Below, piece after piece: positions 28,336 through 37,549 of a stretch of DNA of 64,000 nucleotides. Each line of letters opens with the position of its first letter. The first letter of the stretch is position 1. The notes beneath the pieces are model-generated. The model saw only the letters and a list, made by a program, of their open reading frames with translations. It had not been told where the DNA came from and did not search any database. This DNA is from Roseomonas sp. GC11 (GTDB lineage: Bacteria > Pseudomonadota > Alphaproteobacteria > Acetobacterales > Acetobacteraceae). Location of the stretch: NCBI RefSeq assembly GCF_024437745.1, contig NZ_JANFNY010000019.1, positions 1 through 64,000 of the forward strand, read 5' to 3'. A program made the translations under genes and the position numbers.

Positions 28336-31293
28336 TCAGTGACCGCGCCTGAACTGTTTGAGCTTCGCCCAGCGCGGATCTTCGTCGTCCTCAGTGATAA
28401 CCGCCGCCTTCGCATCCGCCCGGCGGCGGAGGGCCTGCTCGATCAGGGCGTTAAAGCGCAGCCGTTCATCCTGGGCCAGCCTGGTATCCCTGTAGTGCTC
28501 AGGGAAGCGGCGGGCGAGCCAGAGATAGGCGCTCAGCCGCAGCACCTGATGCTCGCAGGCGCCGAGTTCGCTGTAGCTGGAAGGAACTTTCCAGATCGGG
28601 CTGCGAGGCGCGGAGATGGATCTGCCGGCGGCGTGCAACCTGGCCCAGAATGCGATTTCCGACAGCATCCGGGGGCCATCGCCACCGGCGGGCACCCCCA
28701 GATATCGATAGCGGTCTTTGAGGGGCAGGCTGTTGGTATCGGTGAAGGAGGCAATACCCCGCGCGCTGTCCATGGCGGCCGGGCGCAGGCGCGGGTCATC
28801 CCCGATGAGATGCTGCGCGATATAGTCCAGGATGGGCCGCAGCTTCTCGGTTTGCAACCGCTGGGCAACAGCGGCCACGGCGTTCCAGGGCGGCATCACG
28901 GGCAGGCGGTCGTCTTCGGGCGGCTCCGCCGCGCCCTCCAGGGCGGCGGCCACGAGAGCCGGCTCCTGGCCTGCCAGCACACCGGCAACCCCACTCTCGG
29001 CCAGCCCGTAGCGGCCGGCGCGCCCGGCAATCTGGCGGATCTCCGCGCTCGTCAGCGGGCGCTTGCGGCGGCCGTCGAATTTCTCCAGCGTGGAGAAGAT
29101 CACCCGCTGAATGGGCAGGTTCAGCCCCATGCCGATGGCATCCGTGGCCACCAGCACCTGGGCGTCGCCAGTGCGGAACCGCTCGCTTTCCGCCCTGCGC
29201 ACCTCGGGGCCGAGCGCGCCATAGATGGAGGCCACCGCGAAACCCCGCTGCAGCAGCAGCGTGCGAAAGCGCAGCACGTCCGTGCGCGTGAAGGCGACCA
29301 GCGCGTCACCAGGCCGGACATCCTCAAGGCGCAGCGGGGTGGGCTCGGCCACCAGCGGCGATTTGCGCTCGAAGCTGAGGACCTCGAGTGCCTCACCGGT
29401 CATATCGGCCAGCCTGGTCACGAAGGGCACGGCATCCGGCGAGCCGGTCATGACGATCGTCCGGGCTGGCATGCCGACCAGCGCCTGGGTCCAGGCCCAT
29501 CCGCGGTCATGGTGGGCGATGATCTGCACCTCGTCCACCACCGCCACGTCGATCGCGCGGTCAAGCTCGGCCATCTCGATGGTCGAGGACACGTGCGTGG
29601 CCCCGTCAACCAGGACCTCCTCCTCACCGGTCCGCATATCGGTGGGCACGCCCGCGGTGTTGAGGCGGTCGGCTCCCTCCAGTGCCATCAGGCGCAGGGG
29701 TGCCAGATAGGCCCCCTGCCGCGCCGCCTTCAGCGCCTCCATGGCCGCGTGGGTCTTGCCGGAGTTGGTGGGGCCGATATGCAGAACCAGCCGCCGGCGC
29801 ATGGCCCGGGCCGTCGGGAACATGCGGGCGTAGTCGTCAAGGCCGGTCTCGCTCCGCAGGGCGTGCCGGTCGCGCTCCTGAGACCACCGGTTGATGGCCT
29901 GGGCCAGGGCCTCCTCCAGCCGGCCGGTGACCAGGCGGATCAGCCTGTCAGCAGGCGCCGGATCGAGGCTCCCGATGGTGCCGAGGCCCTGGCGGACCGC
30001 CTTTTCCAGCGCCTCGGTGAAGCGGGTGTGCATGGTGTCCGGCATTCCCTGCCGGACGGACGCCACGCGGGCCGTCCAGGCGGCCAGCGTGGCCCCCAGG
30101 CTGCGGCTCACCCGGCTGACCGCCGCATCCCCCGCCGACATCATGGCGGCCCGCAGCTGCTCCCGTGCTTTGCCCCTGGGGAAGGGCCCCACACGCGCCG
30201 CCATCGCATCGTCGGGTAAGACAAACAGGGTTTCAACGGCCGTCACGCCGAGAAACGGCAGGTCGATCCTGACGGGCCGCGCCATGGCCAGCCGGTGATC
30301 CAGCAACCTCGCCCCCGGTCCGGCCATGGCGAGAAGGGCCTGGTCGCGGCAGGCCTGCACCCGCGCCATGACCTTCTCGGACGCCAGTGCGCTGGCGCGC
30401 CGGCGCGCCTTCAGCACGCTCTGCCATTCACGGCGCCATTCCGGCACCCGCGTTGCCAGCTCGGGCAGGCGGGCAGGATCGAAGCGGGGCACACCGGCGC
30501 CTTCGCCCCGCTGGCCGTTCCGCTGGCCAGCTGGCCGTGTTTCGGCGACCGGCAGGCGGCCCTCCGCCAGCCAGCGCCGGAATTCGGTGGGCGTGATCGC
30601 CAGAAGCTGCCGCAGCCTGGAGCCTCCGATAAGGCTCATCTGCCAGCGCCGCCATGCGTCTTCCTCGGCCTGCCGCCGTTGCATGGCTTCTGCGGCGGCA
30701 CGCTCCGCATCCTGTGCCGCGCGGCGGGCGGCCTGCTGCGCGAGCTTCTCGCGCCAGATTTCCTCCCGCTGGGCGCGCTGAACCAGCATGGCCATGCCCT
30801 GCGCGGCCTGCGTGCTCAGGCCGAGCGAGGGCGCGACCAGATCCGCCACGGCCTTGGCGAGGGAAACGCCGGGCGGCAGTATGGCGTTCAGGGCCGCCAG
30901 TCCGGCAGCGGGCTTTTGCCTCAGCCGCTCGGCCAGGGCCTTGCCGTCCGCGAGACCCAGTTCTGAGAGCCCTGCGCGGATCCGCCCGGACATCCGTTCC
31001 GCGAGGATTTCGACCGCGTCCTCAACCCGGCGCGCCAGCATCGCATCGGCGATATCCGGGCTGTCCAGGATATCGGGAAAGAAGGGAAGGCTTTCGGCCT
31101 CCAGCATGCGGCGCAACGTCGCGGAGGCCTCGGCGCGGGCCTGGGCCATTTCCCCGGCTTCTGGCCTTTCCCCGAGGCGGCTGTCCTGCGGGGCAAAGAC
31201 CACGCGATCGCGGGCATCAGGGCCAGTCTCCGCGCGCGCATTGGCCGTCAGGCACGGATCCTGGCTGCCATGGCCTCGCGGGGCACCGGTCAT
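28336..31293 (-). CDS. SUV3-like DExH-box RNA helicase
   Basis: 985 residues from the ATG at 31293 (an in-frame TTG lies 6 bases upstream). The helicase core is in the C-terminal half: Walker A GPTNSGKT near 508, DExH-like VVDEVQII near 587, motif III MTGSPDAVPF, and motif VI region QIAGRAGRYG near 755, with ATDAIGMGLNLPI before it. This combination (GPTNSGKT...APLRLLALE...GRAGR) is that of Suv3, the mitochondrial RNA degradosome helicase, common in alphaproteobacteria. The N-terminal 480 residues are Ala/Arg-rich, helical and not recognised. Convergent with the Fic gene. Confidence 0.88.
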   Translation of the reverse strand: MTGAPRGHGSQDPCLTANARAETGPDARDRVVFAPQDSRLGERPEAGEMAQARAEASATLRRMLEAESLPFFPDILDSPDIADAMLARRVEDAVEILAERMSGRIRAGLSELGLADGKALAERLRQKPAAGLAALNAILPPGVSLAKAVADLVAPSLGLSTQAAQGMAMLVQRAQREEIWREKLAQQAARRAAQDAERAAAEAMQRRQAEEDAWRRWQMSLIGGSRLRQLLAITPTEFRRWLAEGRLPVAETRPAGQRNGQRGEGAGVPRFDPARLPELATRVPEWRREWQSVLKARRRASALASEKVMARVQACRDQALLAMAGPGARLLDHRLAMARPVRIDLPFLGVTAVETLFVLPDDAMAARVGPFPRGKAREQLRAAMMSAGDAAVSRVSRSLGATLAAWTARVASVRQGMPDTMHTRFTEALEKAVRQGLGTIGSLDPAPADRLIRLVTGRLEEALAQAINRWSQERDRHALRSETGLDDYARMFPTARAMRRRLVLHIGPTNSGKTHAAMEALKAARQGAYLAPLRLMALEGADRLNTAGVPTDMRTGEEEVLVDGATHVSSTIEMAELDRAIDVAVVDEVQIIAHHDRGWAWTQALVGMPARTIVMTGSPDAVPFVTRLADMTGEALEVLSFERKSPLVAEPTPLRLEDVRPGDALVAFTRTDVLRFRTLLLQRGFAVASIYGALGPEVRRAESERFRTGDAQVLVATDAIGMGLNLPIQRVIFSTLEKFDGRRKRPLTSAEIRQIAGRAGRYGLAESGVAGVLAGQEPALVAAALEGAAEPPEDDRLPVMPPWNAVAAVAQRLQTEKLRPILDYIAQHLIGDDPRLRPAAMDSARGIASFTDTNSLPLKDRYRYLGVPAGGDGPRMLSEIAFWARLHAAGRSISAPRSPIWKVPSSYSELGACEHQVLRLSAYLWLARRFPEHYRDTRLAQDERLRFNALIEQALRRRADAKAAVITEDDEDPRWAKLKQFRRGH

Positions 31294-31773
31294 GGGCAAA
31301 CACGGCAGGGGCGTTGTTCAGCCCCGGGCTCCTGGGATCTGTCTTTCCGGATGGCCTGACTTTCCTTCTGCCTCGGATGGTACCGGTTTGCTGTCGTATC
31401 GATGCCACGGATTGCTGTTCCCCTCAACGGGGCAGAGGGATCCGGGCCAGGCAGGGGGCAGGGTCATGGGCAGGGTCAGGGCCGGGGGATTTCAGCGCCT
31501 CCCTCCTGGACCGCGCCGGGCATGCGGCATGGCCGCCGGCCAGCGCCCGGCGCCACAGCCCTCTGGCGCCGCCGCTATTCCCCGGCTCTATAGCATCAGC
31601 GGAAGAAGTGATGGCTGTCAGGGCGCCGGTCCCCCCTAGCCTCGCGCGGCATTCCAGCGAAAGCCATGGGAACCGGTCCGCTGCCGGAGTGCACGGCGAC
31701 AGGCTGCGGCGTCGTTCACCTGGAGCCACGCCGCCCGGACGCCACGGCAGCCCTGGGGGAGGAGAAAAAACGC
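31294..31773. other. intergenic gap between helicase and Bug receptor genes
   Basis: 480 bases between divergent genes. No family-like reading frame, RNA gene or clear promoter motif was recognised. A frame continuous with the downstream receptor extends into it, but with no signal-like or family sequence. Confidence 0.5.
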
Positions 31774-32796
31774 ATGCGCCGGACAGACGCCACGCCCTCG
31801 CACGGGAACGGCTCCACGCCGCACAGCCGCCATATCAGCCGCCGCCTTGCCCTGGCGCTGGCCGGTGTGCTGGGGGCGCCATCGCTCGCCCAGGCCGCCT
31901 TTCCAGACCGCGACATCCGCCTGATGGTCGGTTTCTCGGCTGGCGGCGCGGTGGATCTGGCCGCGCGGCTGGCCGCGGACGCCCTGCGCCCCGTGCTCAA
32001 CCAGAATGTGGTGGTGGAAAACCGCTCCGGGGCCTCGGGGCTGATCGCGGCGGACGCCGTCGCCAAATCCGGTGCCGACGGCCATGTGCTCTATGTCGCG
32101 GCGGCGAGCGCCTTCACGGTGCTCCCACAGCTTCCCGGCCAGCCGATGCCGCTCAACATGGAGCGCGACCTGACGCCGGTGGCCAATCTCGCGGCGGTGC
32201 TGAACGCGCTGGTGGTGACCCCGCGCGCGCCTTTCCGCACCCTCCCCGAATTGATCGCCTATGCGAAAGCCAATCCGGACAAGCTCTCCTATGCCTCGAC
32301 CGGAAACGGCACGAGCCAGCATCTGGCGGGCGAATTGTTCGCGCGGCAGGCGGGCATCCGCATGATCCACGTGCCCTATCGCGGCGGTTCCAACGCCATC
32401 CTCGATATCGCGGCCGGGCGGGTGGATCTGATGTTCGGCAACTTCCCTGAATTCATCGGCCAGATCCGCGATGGCGGGCTCAGGCTCCTCGCCTTCGGCG
32501 GCCGGCAGGCCTCGCCGCTCTTTCCGGAAACGCCGCTGGTGCGCGACACCCTGCCCGGCTTCGAGGTCACGAACTGGATCGGCCTCGCCGGCCCGGCCGG
32601 CATGCCGGAGGCCGCCGTCTCGGCATGGAACGCCGCCCTGGCGCGCATCGTGGCCGCGCCGGATTTCCAGCGCCGCGTGGCGGAGAACGGCATGGCGGTC
32701 CTCGGCCAGGATCAGGCCACCTTCCGCGCGACCATCGAGGCGGACCGGCAGCGCTGGGGCGAGGTGATCCGCGCGGCTGCGATCCGGGCGGAGTAA
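31774..32796 (+). CDS. Bug/TctC-family receptor, orphan
   Basis: 340 residues from the ATG at 31774 (GGGAGGAGAAAAAACGC upstream). It has a longer than usual N-terminus before the hydrophobic signal core (RRLALALAGVLGAPSLAQAA). Body motifs: VGFSAGGAVDLAARLAADAL, VVVENRSGASGLIAADAVAK, MIHVPYRGGSNAILDIAAGR. The usual 'PGA' of the ligand loop is 'SGA' here. It faces a convergent second Bug gene about 100 bases away, at the edge of the catabolic region, and may serve uptake of its substrates. Confidence 0.9.
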   Translation: MRRTDATPSHGNGSTPHSRHISRRLALALAGVLGAPSLAQAAFPDRDIRLMVGFSAGGAVDLAARLAADALRPVLNQNVVVENRSGASGLIAADAVAKSGADGHVLYVAAASAFTVLPQLPGQPMPLNMERDLTPVANLAAVLNALVVTPRAPFRTLPELIAYAKANPDKLSYASTGNGTSQHLAGELFARQAGIRMIHVPYRGGSNAILDIAAGRVDLMFGNFPEFIGQIRDGGLRLLAFGGRQASPLFPETPLVRDTLPGFEVTNWIGLAGPAGMPEAAVSAWNAALARIVAAPDFQRRVAENGMAVLGQDQATFRATIEADRQRWGEVIRAAAIRAE

Positions 32797-32897
32797 ACCG
32801 GGACGCAGGGCCTGCTGGCATGGGCGGATTGGCCGGTGGCGCATCCGCGCCGCGCTGCGTGCGCCCGCCCTCCCCCCCAAGATGGCTGCCTCCGCCC

Positions 32898-33869
32898 TCA
32901 ATCGGCGCTGATGCCGGCCGCCTTCACCACGCCGCCCCACTTCACCGTCTCCGCTCCGATCAGGCGGGCCAGGCTGCCGGCATCGCCCTCCATCGGCTCG
33001 GCGCCGATCACGGCCAGCTTCTCGCGGATGAGCGGGTCGCGGAGGGCGGCGAGCACGGCGGCCTCCACGCGCCCGCGGGCGGCTTCTGGCAGGTCCTTCG
33101 GCGCCATCATGGCGAACCAGGGATCCACGGCATAGCCGGGCAGCCCGGCCTCGGCCACGGTCGGCAGGTCCGGATAGGCCTGGGCGCGCCGGCTGGTGGT
33201 GGCCGCCAGCACCCGCAGCCGCCCGCCCGCGATATGCGGGGCCGAGGAGGTGACGCTGTCGAACATGACATCCACCCGGTTGCCGAGCAGGTCGGCGAGG
33301 GCAGGGCCAGAGCCGCGATAGGGGATATGCGTCATCTCCACCCCGGCCATGGCACAGAACAGCGCCCCCGCGAGGTGGATCGAGGTGCCATTTCCCGCCG
33401 AGGCATAGGTGATCTGCCCCGCCCTGGCCCGTGCCGCCGCGATCAGCCCCGGCATGTCCCGGATGGGCGAGGTGGTGGGCACGACGAGGATATTCGGCAC
33501 CACCGCCACGGGGGCAACCGCCAGCAGGTCGGACGGCGCATAAGGCAGGCGCGGGTAGAGAGCCGGGTTCACGGCCTGGGCCATGGAGACCATGAGCAGG
33601 GTGGCCTGGTCGCCGGAGCGGGCCGCGGCCTCGGTCCCGATGGTGCCGCCGGCGCCGGCGCGGTTCTCGACCACGCAGGGCTGGCCCAGCGCCTCGCCCA
33701 GCACGGGGGCGAGGAGGCGCGTCATGGCATCGATCGCGCCACCGGGCGGGAAGGGGACGATGATGCGCAGGGGACGCGCCGGCCAGGGCTGCGCCATGGC
33801 GCTGCCGGGCAGCGCGGGGCAGGCGGGCGCCGCGGCGGCGAGGCCGAGCAGCAGGGTGCGGCGGTTCAT
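32898..33869 (-). CDS. Bug/TctC-family receptor next to catC
   Basis: 323 residues. Signal peptide NRRTLLLGLAAAAPACPALP ending near SAMAQ. Body: VPFPPGGAIDAMTRLLAPVL, VVENRAGAGGTIGTEAAARS, MTHIPYRGSGPALADLLGNR. Its start lies 14 bases after the catC stop on the same strand, so it is probably the last gene of the catB-catA-catC transcript. That suggests binding of an aromatic acid or a cis,cis-muconate-like diacid, though this is inference. Confidence 0.9.
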   Translation of the reverse strand: MNRRTLLLGLAAAAPACPALPGSAMAQPWPARPLRIIVPFPPGGAIDAMTRLLAPVLGEALGQPCVVENRAGAGGTIGTEAAARSGDQATLLMVSMAQAVNPALYPRLPYAPSDLLAVAPVAVVPNILVVPTTSPIRDMPGLIAAARARAGQITYASAGNGTSIHLAGALFCAMAGVEMTHIPYRGSGPALADLLGNRVDVMFDSVTSSAPHIAGGRLRVLAATTSRRAQAYPDLPTVAEAGLPGYAVDPWFAMMAPKDLPEAARGRVEAAVLAALRDPLIREKLAVIGAEPMEGDAGSLARLIGAETVKWGGVVKAAGISAD

Positions 33870-33883
33870 GATGCGCGCCCCCC

Positions 33884-34159
33884 TCAGAGCGCCGAGGGAT
33901 GCGCGGCGAGCGGGGTCACCTGGATGTCCATCCAGGGAAAGAGCGGCAGGCCGGAGAGCAGCGCGTGCAGCTCGTCATTGTCGGCCACGTCGAAGATGGA
34001 GACATTGGCGTAGCGCCCGGCGATGCGCCAGATATGCGGCCATTTGCCCTGGCGCATCAGCGCCTGGGCATAGGCCCTCTCGCGCGCCTTGATGTCGTCC
34101 GCCTCCAGCTTCGGCATGTCCGGTGGCAGGTTCACCTGCATGGTGACGTGGAACAGCAT
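33884..34159 (-). CDS. catC: muconolactone delta-isomerase
   Basis: 91 residues from the ATG at 34159, close to the 92-96 typical of CatC. Family blocks: MLFHVTMQVNLPPDMP, the basic RERAYAQALMRQGKWPHIWR segment, VSIFDV..NDELH..LSGLPLFPWMDIQVTPLA. It isomerises muconolactone to beta-ketoadipate enol-lactone, the third step after catechol cleavage. A type-A repeat lies between it and catA. The frame runs upstream into that repeat, which would wrongly add a peptide beginning MGFQRPQAFG. Confidence 0.93.
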   Translation of the reverse strand: MLFHVTMQVNLPPDMPKLEADDIKARERAYAQALMRQGKWPHIWRIAGRYANVSIFDVADNDELHALLSGLPLFPWMDIQVTPLAAHPSAL

Positions 34160-34230
34160 GTCTTGTCTCGTTTCCTCGGAAGGGATGGGCCGGGGCCGGG
34201 GGCAGCCCCGGCCTGAAAACACGGCGCGTG

Positions 34231-34296
34231 TTCTTGAGAGGGGCTTCGCCCCTCTCAAACTCTCCCCACCAAAGGCCTGAGGCCTTTGGAAACCCA
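34231..34296 (+). repeat. intergenic double-hairpin repeat, type A (copy 2)
   Basis: TTGAGAGGGGC-TTC-GCCCCTCTCAA (34234-34258) then CCAAAGGCC-TGA-GGCCTTTGG (about 34269-34289). Unlike the other copies it lies between two genes on the same strand (catA and catC). It may reduce readthrough, or have inserted into the operon. Confidence 0.75.
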
Positions 34297-34327
34297 TCAG
34301 GGTTCTTTCCTCAGGGCCTGTCGCGGT

Positions 34328-35218
34328 TCAGGCCCGGGCGCGGATGCGGGAGGAGAAGCCCTCCTCCCTGTCCGTGGCGGCGCGCTGGAGCGTGAAGTCG
34401 AAGGCAATGGAGGCGTTGCTGCCCTGGCGGTTCGGCACCGGCAGCAGCCCCTCCCGCGTGCCAAACGCGAAGTCATCCGCGGCGAAGGGGTCGTCACCGA
34501 AATTGATCTGCGTCGTCAGCGTGCGGTAGCCCGGCGCCTCGATGAAGAAGTGGACATGCGCCGGCCGGTTGCCGTGGCGGCCCAGCGCGGCCATGAGCCT
34601 GTCGGTCGCGCCGCCGGGCGGCACGCTGTAGCCATTGGGCATCTTCGAGCGGAAGGCATAGCGCCCTTCGCCATCCACCCGGATGCGGCGGCGGTTGTTG
34701 AACGGCGTCTGCGCGCCGGTCGGATCGAAATGTGAGTAGAAGCCTTTCGAATTGGCGTGCCAGACATGGATGATGGCCTGGCCGACCGGCTCGCCATCCG
34801 GCCCGCGCACGCAGCCATTCATGAACAGCGTGCCCGTGTCGTCGGGATCATCGGTCAGGTTGACATCGCCCTCCACCAGCGGGGCACCTTCGACATAGAG
34901 CGGCCCCTCGATCGTCCGCGGCGTGCCACCCGTCAGCCCGGCCTCGGCATCCTTCGCGTCCATGTAGAGATCGAGGAAATGCTCGATCCCCACGCCCGGC
35001 GCGATCAGGCCGAACTCGGCGGCGCCATTCTGGAAGAAGGCGAGGGCGCGCCAGAATTCACTCTCGTCGATGTCGTGCCGGACGATCACGCGCATGGCCG
35101 CCTCGATGAGATCGCGCGTGATGGCCTTGATCCGCGCATCGCCACCCTCGGCCCGGGTGCCGCTGGCGCGGTCGAGCAGATCCTGCACCGCCGGGCTGTC
35201 CACGAAATCGACCTTCAT
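34328..35218 (-). CDS. catA: catechol 1,2-dioxygenase
   Basis: 296 residues. An N-terminal helical dimerisation domain (1-105) is followed by the intradiol beta-sandwich. The four iron ligands are placed with the spacing of characterised enzymes: Tyr161 (SKGFYSHF), Tyr197 (NGYSVP), His221 and His223 (RPAHVHFF). It cleaves catechol to cis,cis-muconate with non-haem Fe(III). Second gene of the leftward catB-catA-catC set, 74 bases after catB. The iac-like cluster nearby is expected to end at catechol, so this is the probable next step. Confidence 0.95.
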   Translation of the reverse strand: MKVDFVDSPAVQDLLDRASGTRAEGGDARIKAITRDLIEAAMRVIVRHDIDESEFWRALAFFQNGAAEFGLIAPGVGIEHFLDLYMDAKDAEAGLTGGTPRTIEGPLYVEGAPLVEGDVNLTDDPDDTGTLFMNGCVRGPDGEPVGQAIIHVWHANSKGFYSHFDPTGAQTPFNNRRRIRVDGEGRYAFRSKMPNGYSVPPGGATDRLMAALGRHGNRPAHVHFFIEAPGYRTLTTQINFGDDPFAADDFAFGTREGLLPVPNRQGSNASIAFDFTLQRAATDREEGFSSRIRARA

Positions 35219-35292
35219 AGGCTTTCTCCCTTGTTTTGTTTTGAGCCGGCCGCGCCCGTCTTGACCGGTGCGGCATGGCCTGCCCCGCAGGG

Positions 35293-36438
35293 TCAGCCGG
35301 ACACCAGCAGGCGGCTCCGGTCCGTGCGGAAGTGTTCGAGCTTGTCCTCGTCGAGATCGGTGCCGATGCCCGGCCCGTCCGGCAGGTGGATGGCGAAGTC
35401 GCGCACCTCGATCTCCCGCGTCGCGAGGCTGTCGCGCAGCAGCAGCGGGCCGAACAGCTCCGTCCCCCAGGCATGTTCGCCCAGCGTGCTGTAGAGGTGG
35501 AGCGAGGCCAGGGTGCCGATCGTCCCTTCCAGCATGGTGCCGCCATAGAGGCCGAGCCCGGCCGTGCGCGCGATCGTGGCCACCGCGCGCGTGCCCGCCA
35601 CGCCGCCATGCTTGGCGGGCTTCAGCGCCACCGCGTGGCAGGCCGCCTCCGCCGCGTGGCGCAGCGCGTCCTGCGGGGTGGCGATGCCTTCATCCCCCAT
35701 GAGGGCCAGGCGCGGATTGGCGCGCTGCAGCCGCGCCATGGCGGGCACGTTCCACCCCGCCACGGGCTGCTCCGCCATCACCACCCCGGCCTCGGCCAGG
35801 GCGGGCAGGAAGCGGGCGGCGGTCGGCTCGTCCCAGGCCTGGTTCACATCCACCCGGACGGAGGCGCGGCCCTCGAAGGCGCGGGCAATGGCGGCCACAT
35901 GCGCCACATCCTGCTCCGGCGCATGGGCGCCGATCTTCAGCTTGAAATCGCGATGGCGGCGGAGGGAGAGCATCCGCTCGCCCTCCTCGATGTCGCGCGC
36001 CGTGTCGCCGCTGGCCAGGGTCCAGGCGATGGGGAGGTGGTTGGTCTGCGGGCCGCCCAGCAGCTCGGCCAGGCGGAGGCCCCCGGCCCGCGCCACCGCG
36101 TCGTGCAGCGCCAGGGAGAGCGCGGATTTGGCGAAGTGGTTGCCGCGCACGGCGCGCGCGATGCGGGCCTCCACCTGGTTCAGCTGGGCCGCGTCCTGGC
36201 CCAGCATGGCCTCGGCCAGATAGGTGCCGGCGATGGCGGCGATCCCCTCCGGGCTTTCCTCCCCCCAGCGCGGGCCGCCGATGGTGCTGGCCTCGCCATA
36301 GCCCTCAACGCCGCCGGCCGTCACGCGGAGGATGACGACATCCATCGCCGCCACGGTCGCGAAGGCCAGATGATGCGGGCGGATGGTGGGGATGCGGGCG
36401 GGGATCGCCTCGATGCGCTCGATGGGCAGGCGCGGCAT
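35293..36438 (-). CDS. catB: muconate cycloisomerase
   Basis: 381 residues from the ATG at 36438; further upstream codons lie in the promoter. An enolase-superfamily barrel: catalytic KLKIG (K-x-K), metal ligands in VRVDVNQAWDE, the Glu of AEQPV and Asp of GDEG, and a second catalytic Lys in ALKPAKHGG. It lactonises cis,cis-muconate to muconolactone. First gene of the cat operon and divergent from a LysR gene, the classical catR/catB arrangement. Confidence 0.93.
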   Translation of the reverse strand: MPRLPIERIEAIPARIPTIRPHHLAFATVAAMDVVILRVTAGGVEGYGEASTIGGPRWGEESPEGIAAIAGTYLAEAMLGQDAAQLNQVEARIARAVRGNHFAKSALSLALHDAVARAGGLRLAELLGGPQTNHLPIAWTLASGDTARDIEEGERMLSLRRHRDFKLKIGAHAPEQDVAHVAAIARAFEGRASVRVDVNQAWDEPTAARFLPALAEAGVVMAEQPVAGWNVPAMARLQRANPRLALMGDEGIATPQDALRHAAEAACHAVALKPAKHGGVAGTRAVATIARTAGLGLYGGTMLEGTIGTLASLHLYSTLGEHAWGTELFGPLLLRDSLATREIEVRDFAIHLPDGPGIGTDLDEDKLEHFRTDRSRLLVSG

Positions 36439-36512
36439 GGCGGATCCTCCTCGCGGCATTCTCGTTGGTGCGGGAGACTGGTCGGGTGCAGTGCTTCGAT
36501 CAATATTCATAT

Positions 36513-36531
36513 TTCGAATGTTGCGTTCGAA
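36513..36531. promoter_or_regulatory. candidate LysR operator between catB and catR
   Basis: Two TTCGAA palindromes at 36513-36518 and 36526-36531, 13 bases apart, in an AT-rich patch (CAATATTCATATTTCG) between the divergent genes. The location and paired sites fit a LysR-type recognition and activation site. Confidence 0.5.
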
Positions 36532-36539
36532 GGAATCGA

Positions 36540-37421
36540 ATGGATTTGAACCAGCTCCGCCTGTTCCTGGCCCTGGCCAGGACCGAGCATCTCAGCCGGG
36601 CCGCGGCGGAGGCCGGGCTGGCCCCCGCCACCCTCTCCCACCATCTGGCGGCGCTGGAACGCAGCCTCGGCACCACGCTGTTCGACCGCTCCGGGCGCGG
36701 CCTGCGGCTGACCGAGACGGGCCGCCTGCTGCGCGGCTTCGCCCTGCGCATCGTCAACGAGGCCGAGGCGGCGCGGGCGGCCATCGCCGAGCAGGAGCGG
36801 GCGGAAAGCGGCACGCTGCGGCTGGGCGTGATCCATTCCTTCCATGCCAACCTGATGCCGGGGCTGGTGGCGGAGTTCCTCCGCGCCCATCCCGGCATCC
36901 GGGTGGAGGCGCGCGAGATGATCGCCAGCGCCATCGAGCAGGGGCTGCTCGATGGCGAGCTGGACCTTGGCCTGGCCTTCGCCCCCGCCGCGCATCCGGG
37001 CCTGGGCTGCGCGCGCCTGTTTGACGAGGCGCTGGTGCTCGTCACGGCCCGCGGCAGCCCCTGGGCGGGCGCGCCGCCCGAGAGCATCCCGCTCGCCCTG
37101 CTGCCGCCGCGCTTCGCCACGCGCCGCATGATCGACGCGGCCCTGCAAGGCCGCTGGGCTCCGAAAGTGGTGGCGGAGGTGGATGCCATCGGCTCCATCC
37201 TCGCCCTGGTCCGCAGCGGCGCGGTGGGCACGGTGCTCTCGGCGCGGTCGGTCGTGGGGGAGGGGCTGGATTGCCGCGCCATCGCCGACCCGCCGCCCAT
37301 GCGCAGCGCGGCGCTGCTGTGGTGCCCGGCGCGCTACCAATCCGCCAGCGCCCGGGCCTTCTCCGCCCTCGTCCGCGCCCGGCTGGCGGAGCCAGGGGGG
37401 CGCCGGGGCGCGCGGCGCTGA
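36540..37421 (+). CDS. catR: LysR-family regulator divergent from the cat operon
   Basis: 293 residues from the ATG at 36540. N-terminal winged helix: MDLNQLRLFLALARTEHLSR, then AGLAPATLSHHLAALERSLG. The effector domain starts near 90 (GTLRLGVIHSFHANLMPGLV). Its position next to catB gives the CatR assignment. The effector domain reads more like CynR/general LysR than like Pseudomonas CatR, so the symbol rests on context. Ends at a type-A repeat shared with the convergent LysR gene. Confidence 0.8.
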   Translation: MDLNQLRLFLALARTEHLSRAAAEAGLAPATLSHHLAALERSLGTTLFDRSGRGLRLTETGRLLRGFALRIVNEAEAARAAIAEQERAESGTLRLGVIHSFHANLMPGLVAEFLRAHPGIRVEAREMIASAIEQGLLDGELDLGLAFAPAAHPGLGCARLFDEALVLVTARGSPWAGAPPESIPLALLPPRFATRRMIDAALQGRWAPKVVAEVDAIGSILALVRSGAVGTVLSARSVVGEGLDCRAIADPPPMRSAALLWCPARYQSASARAFSALVRARLAEPGGRRGARR

Positions 37422-37427
37422 TCCGCC

Positions 37428-37491
37428 TTTTGAGAGGGGCTTTGCCCCTCTCAAACTCTCCCCACCAAAGGCCTGAGGCCTTTGGAAACCC
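37428..37491 (+). repeat. intergenic double-hairpin repeat, type A (copy 3)
   Basis: TTGAGAGGGGC-TTT-GCCCCTCTCAA then CCAAAGGCC-TGA-GGCCTTTGG, starting within 10 bases of the catR stop and lying between two convergent LysR genes. Nearly identical to copies 2 and 4. Confidence 0.75.
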
Positions 37492-37549
37492 ATGCGTGGG
37501 GCTTCCCTCGTGGGGGGCGAGGGGGCAGGGCCTTATGGGGTAGGCATGG

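Noticed and set aside
28330-30219. 629-residue open frame on the plus strand
   Set aside because: Mirror frame of the SUV3-like helicase, whose motifs are unambiguous on the other strand.
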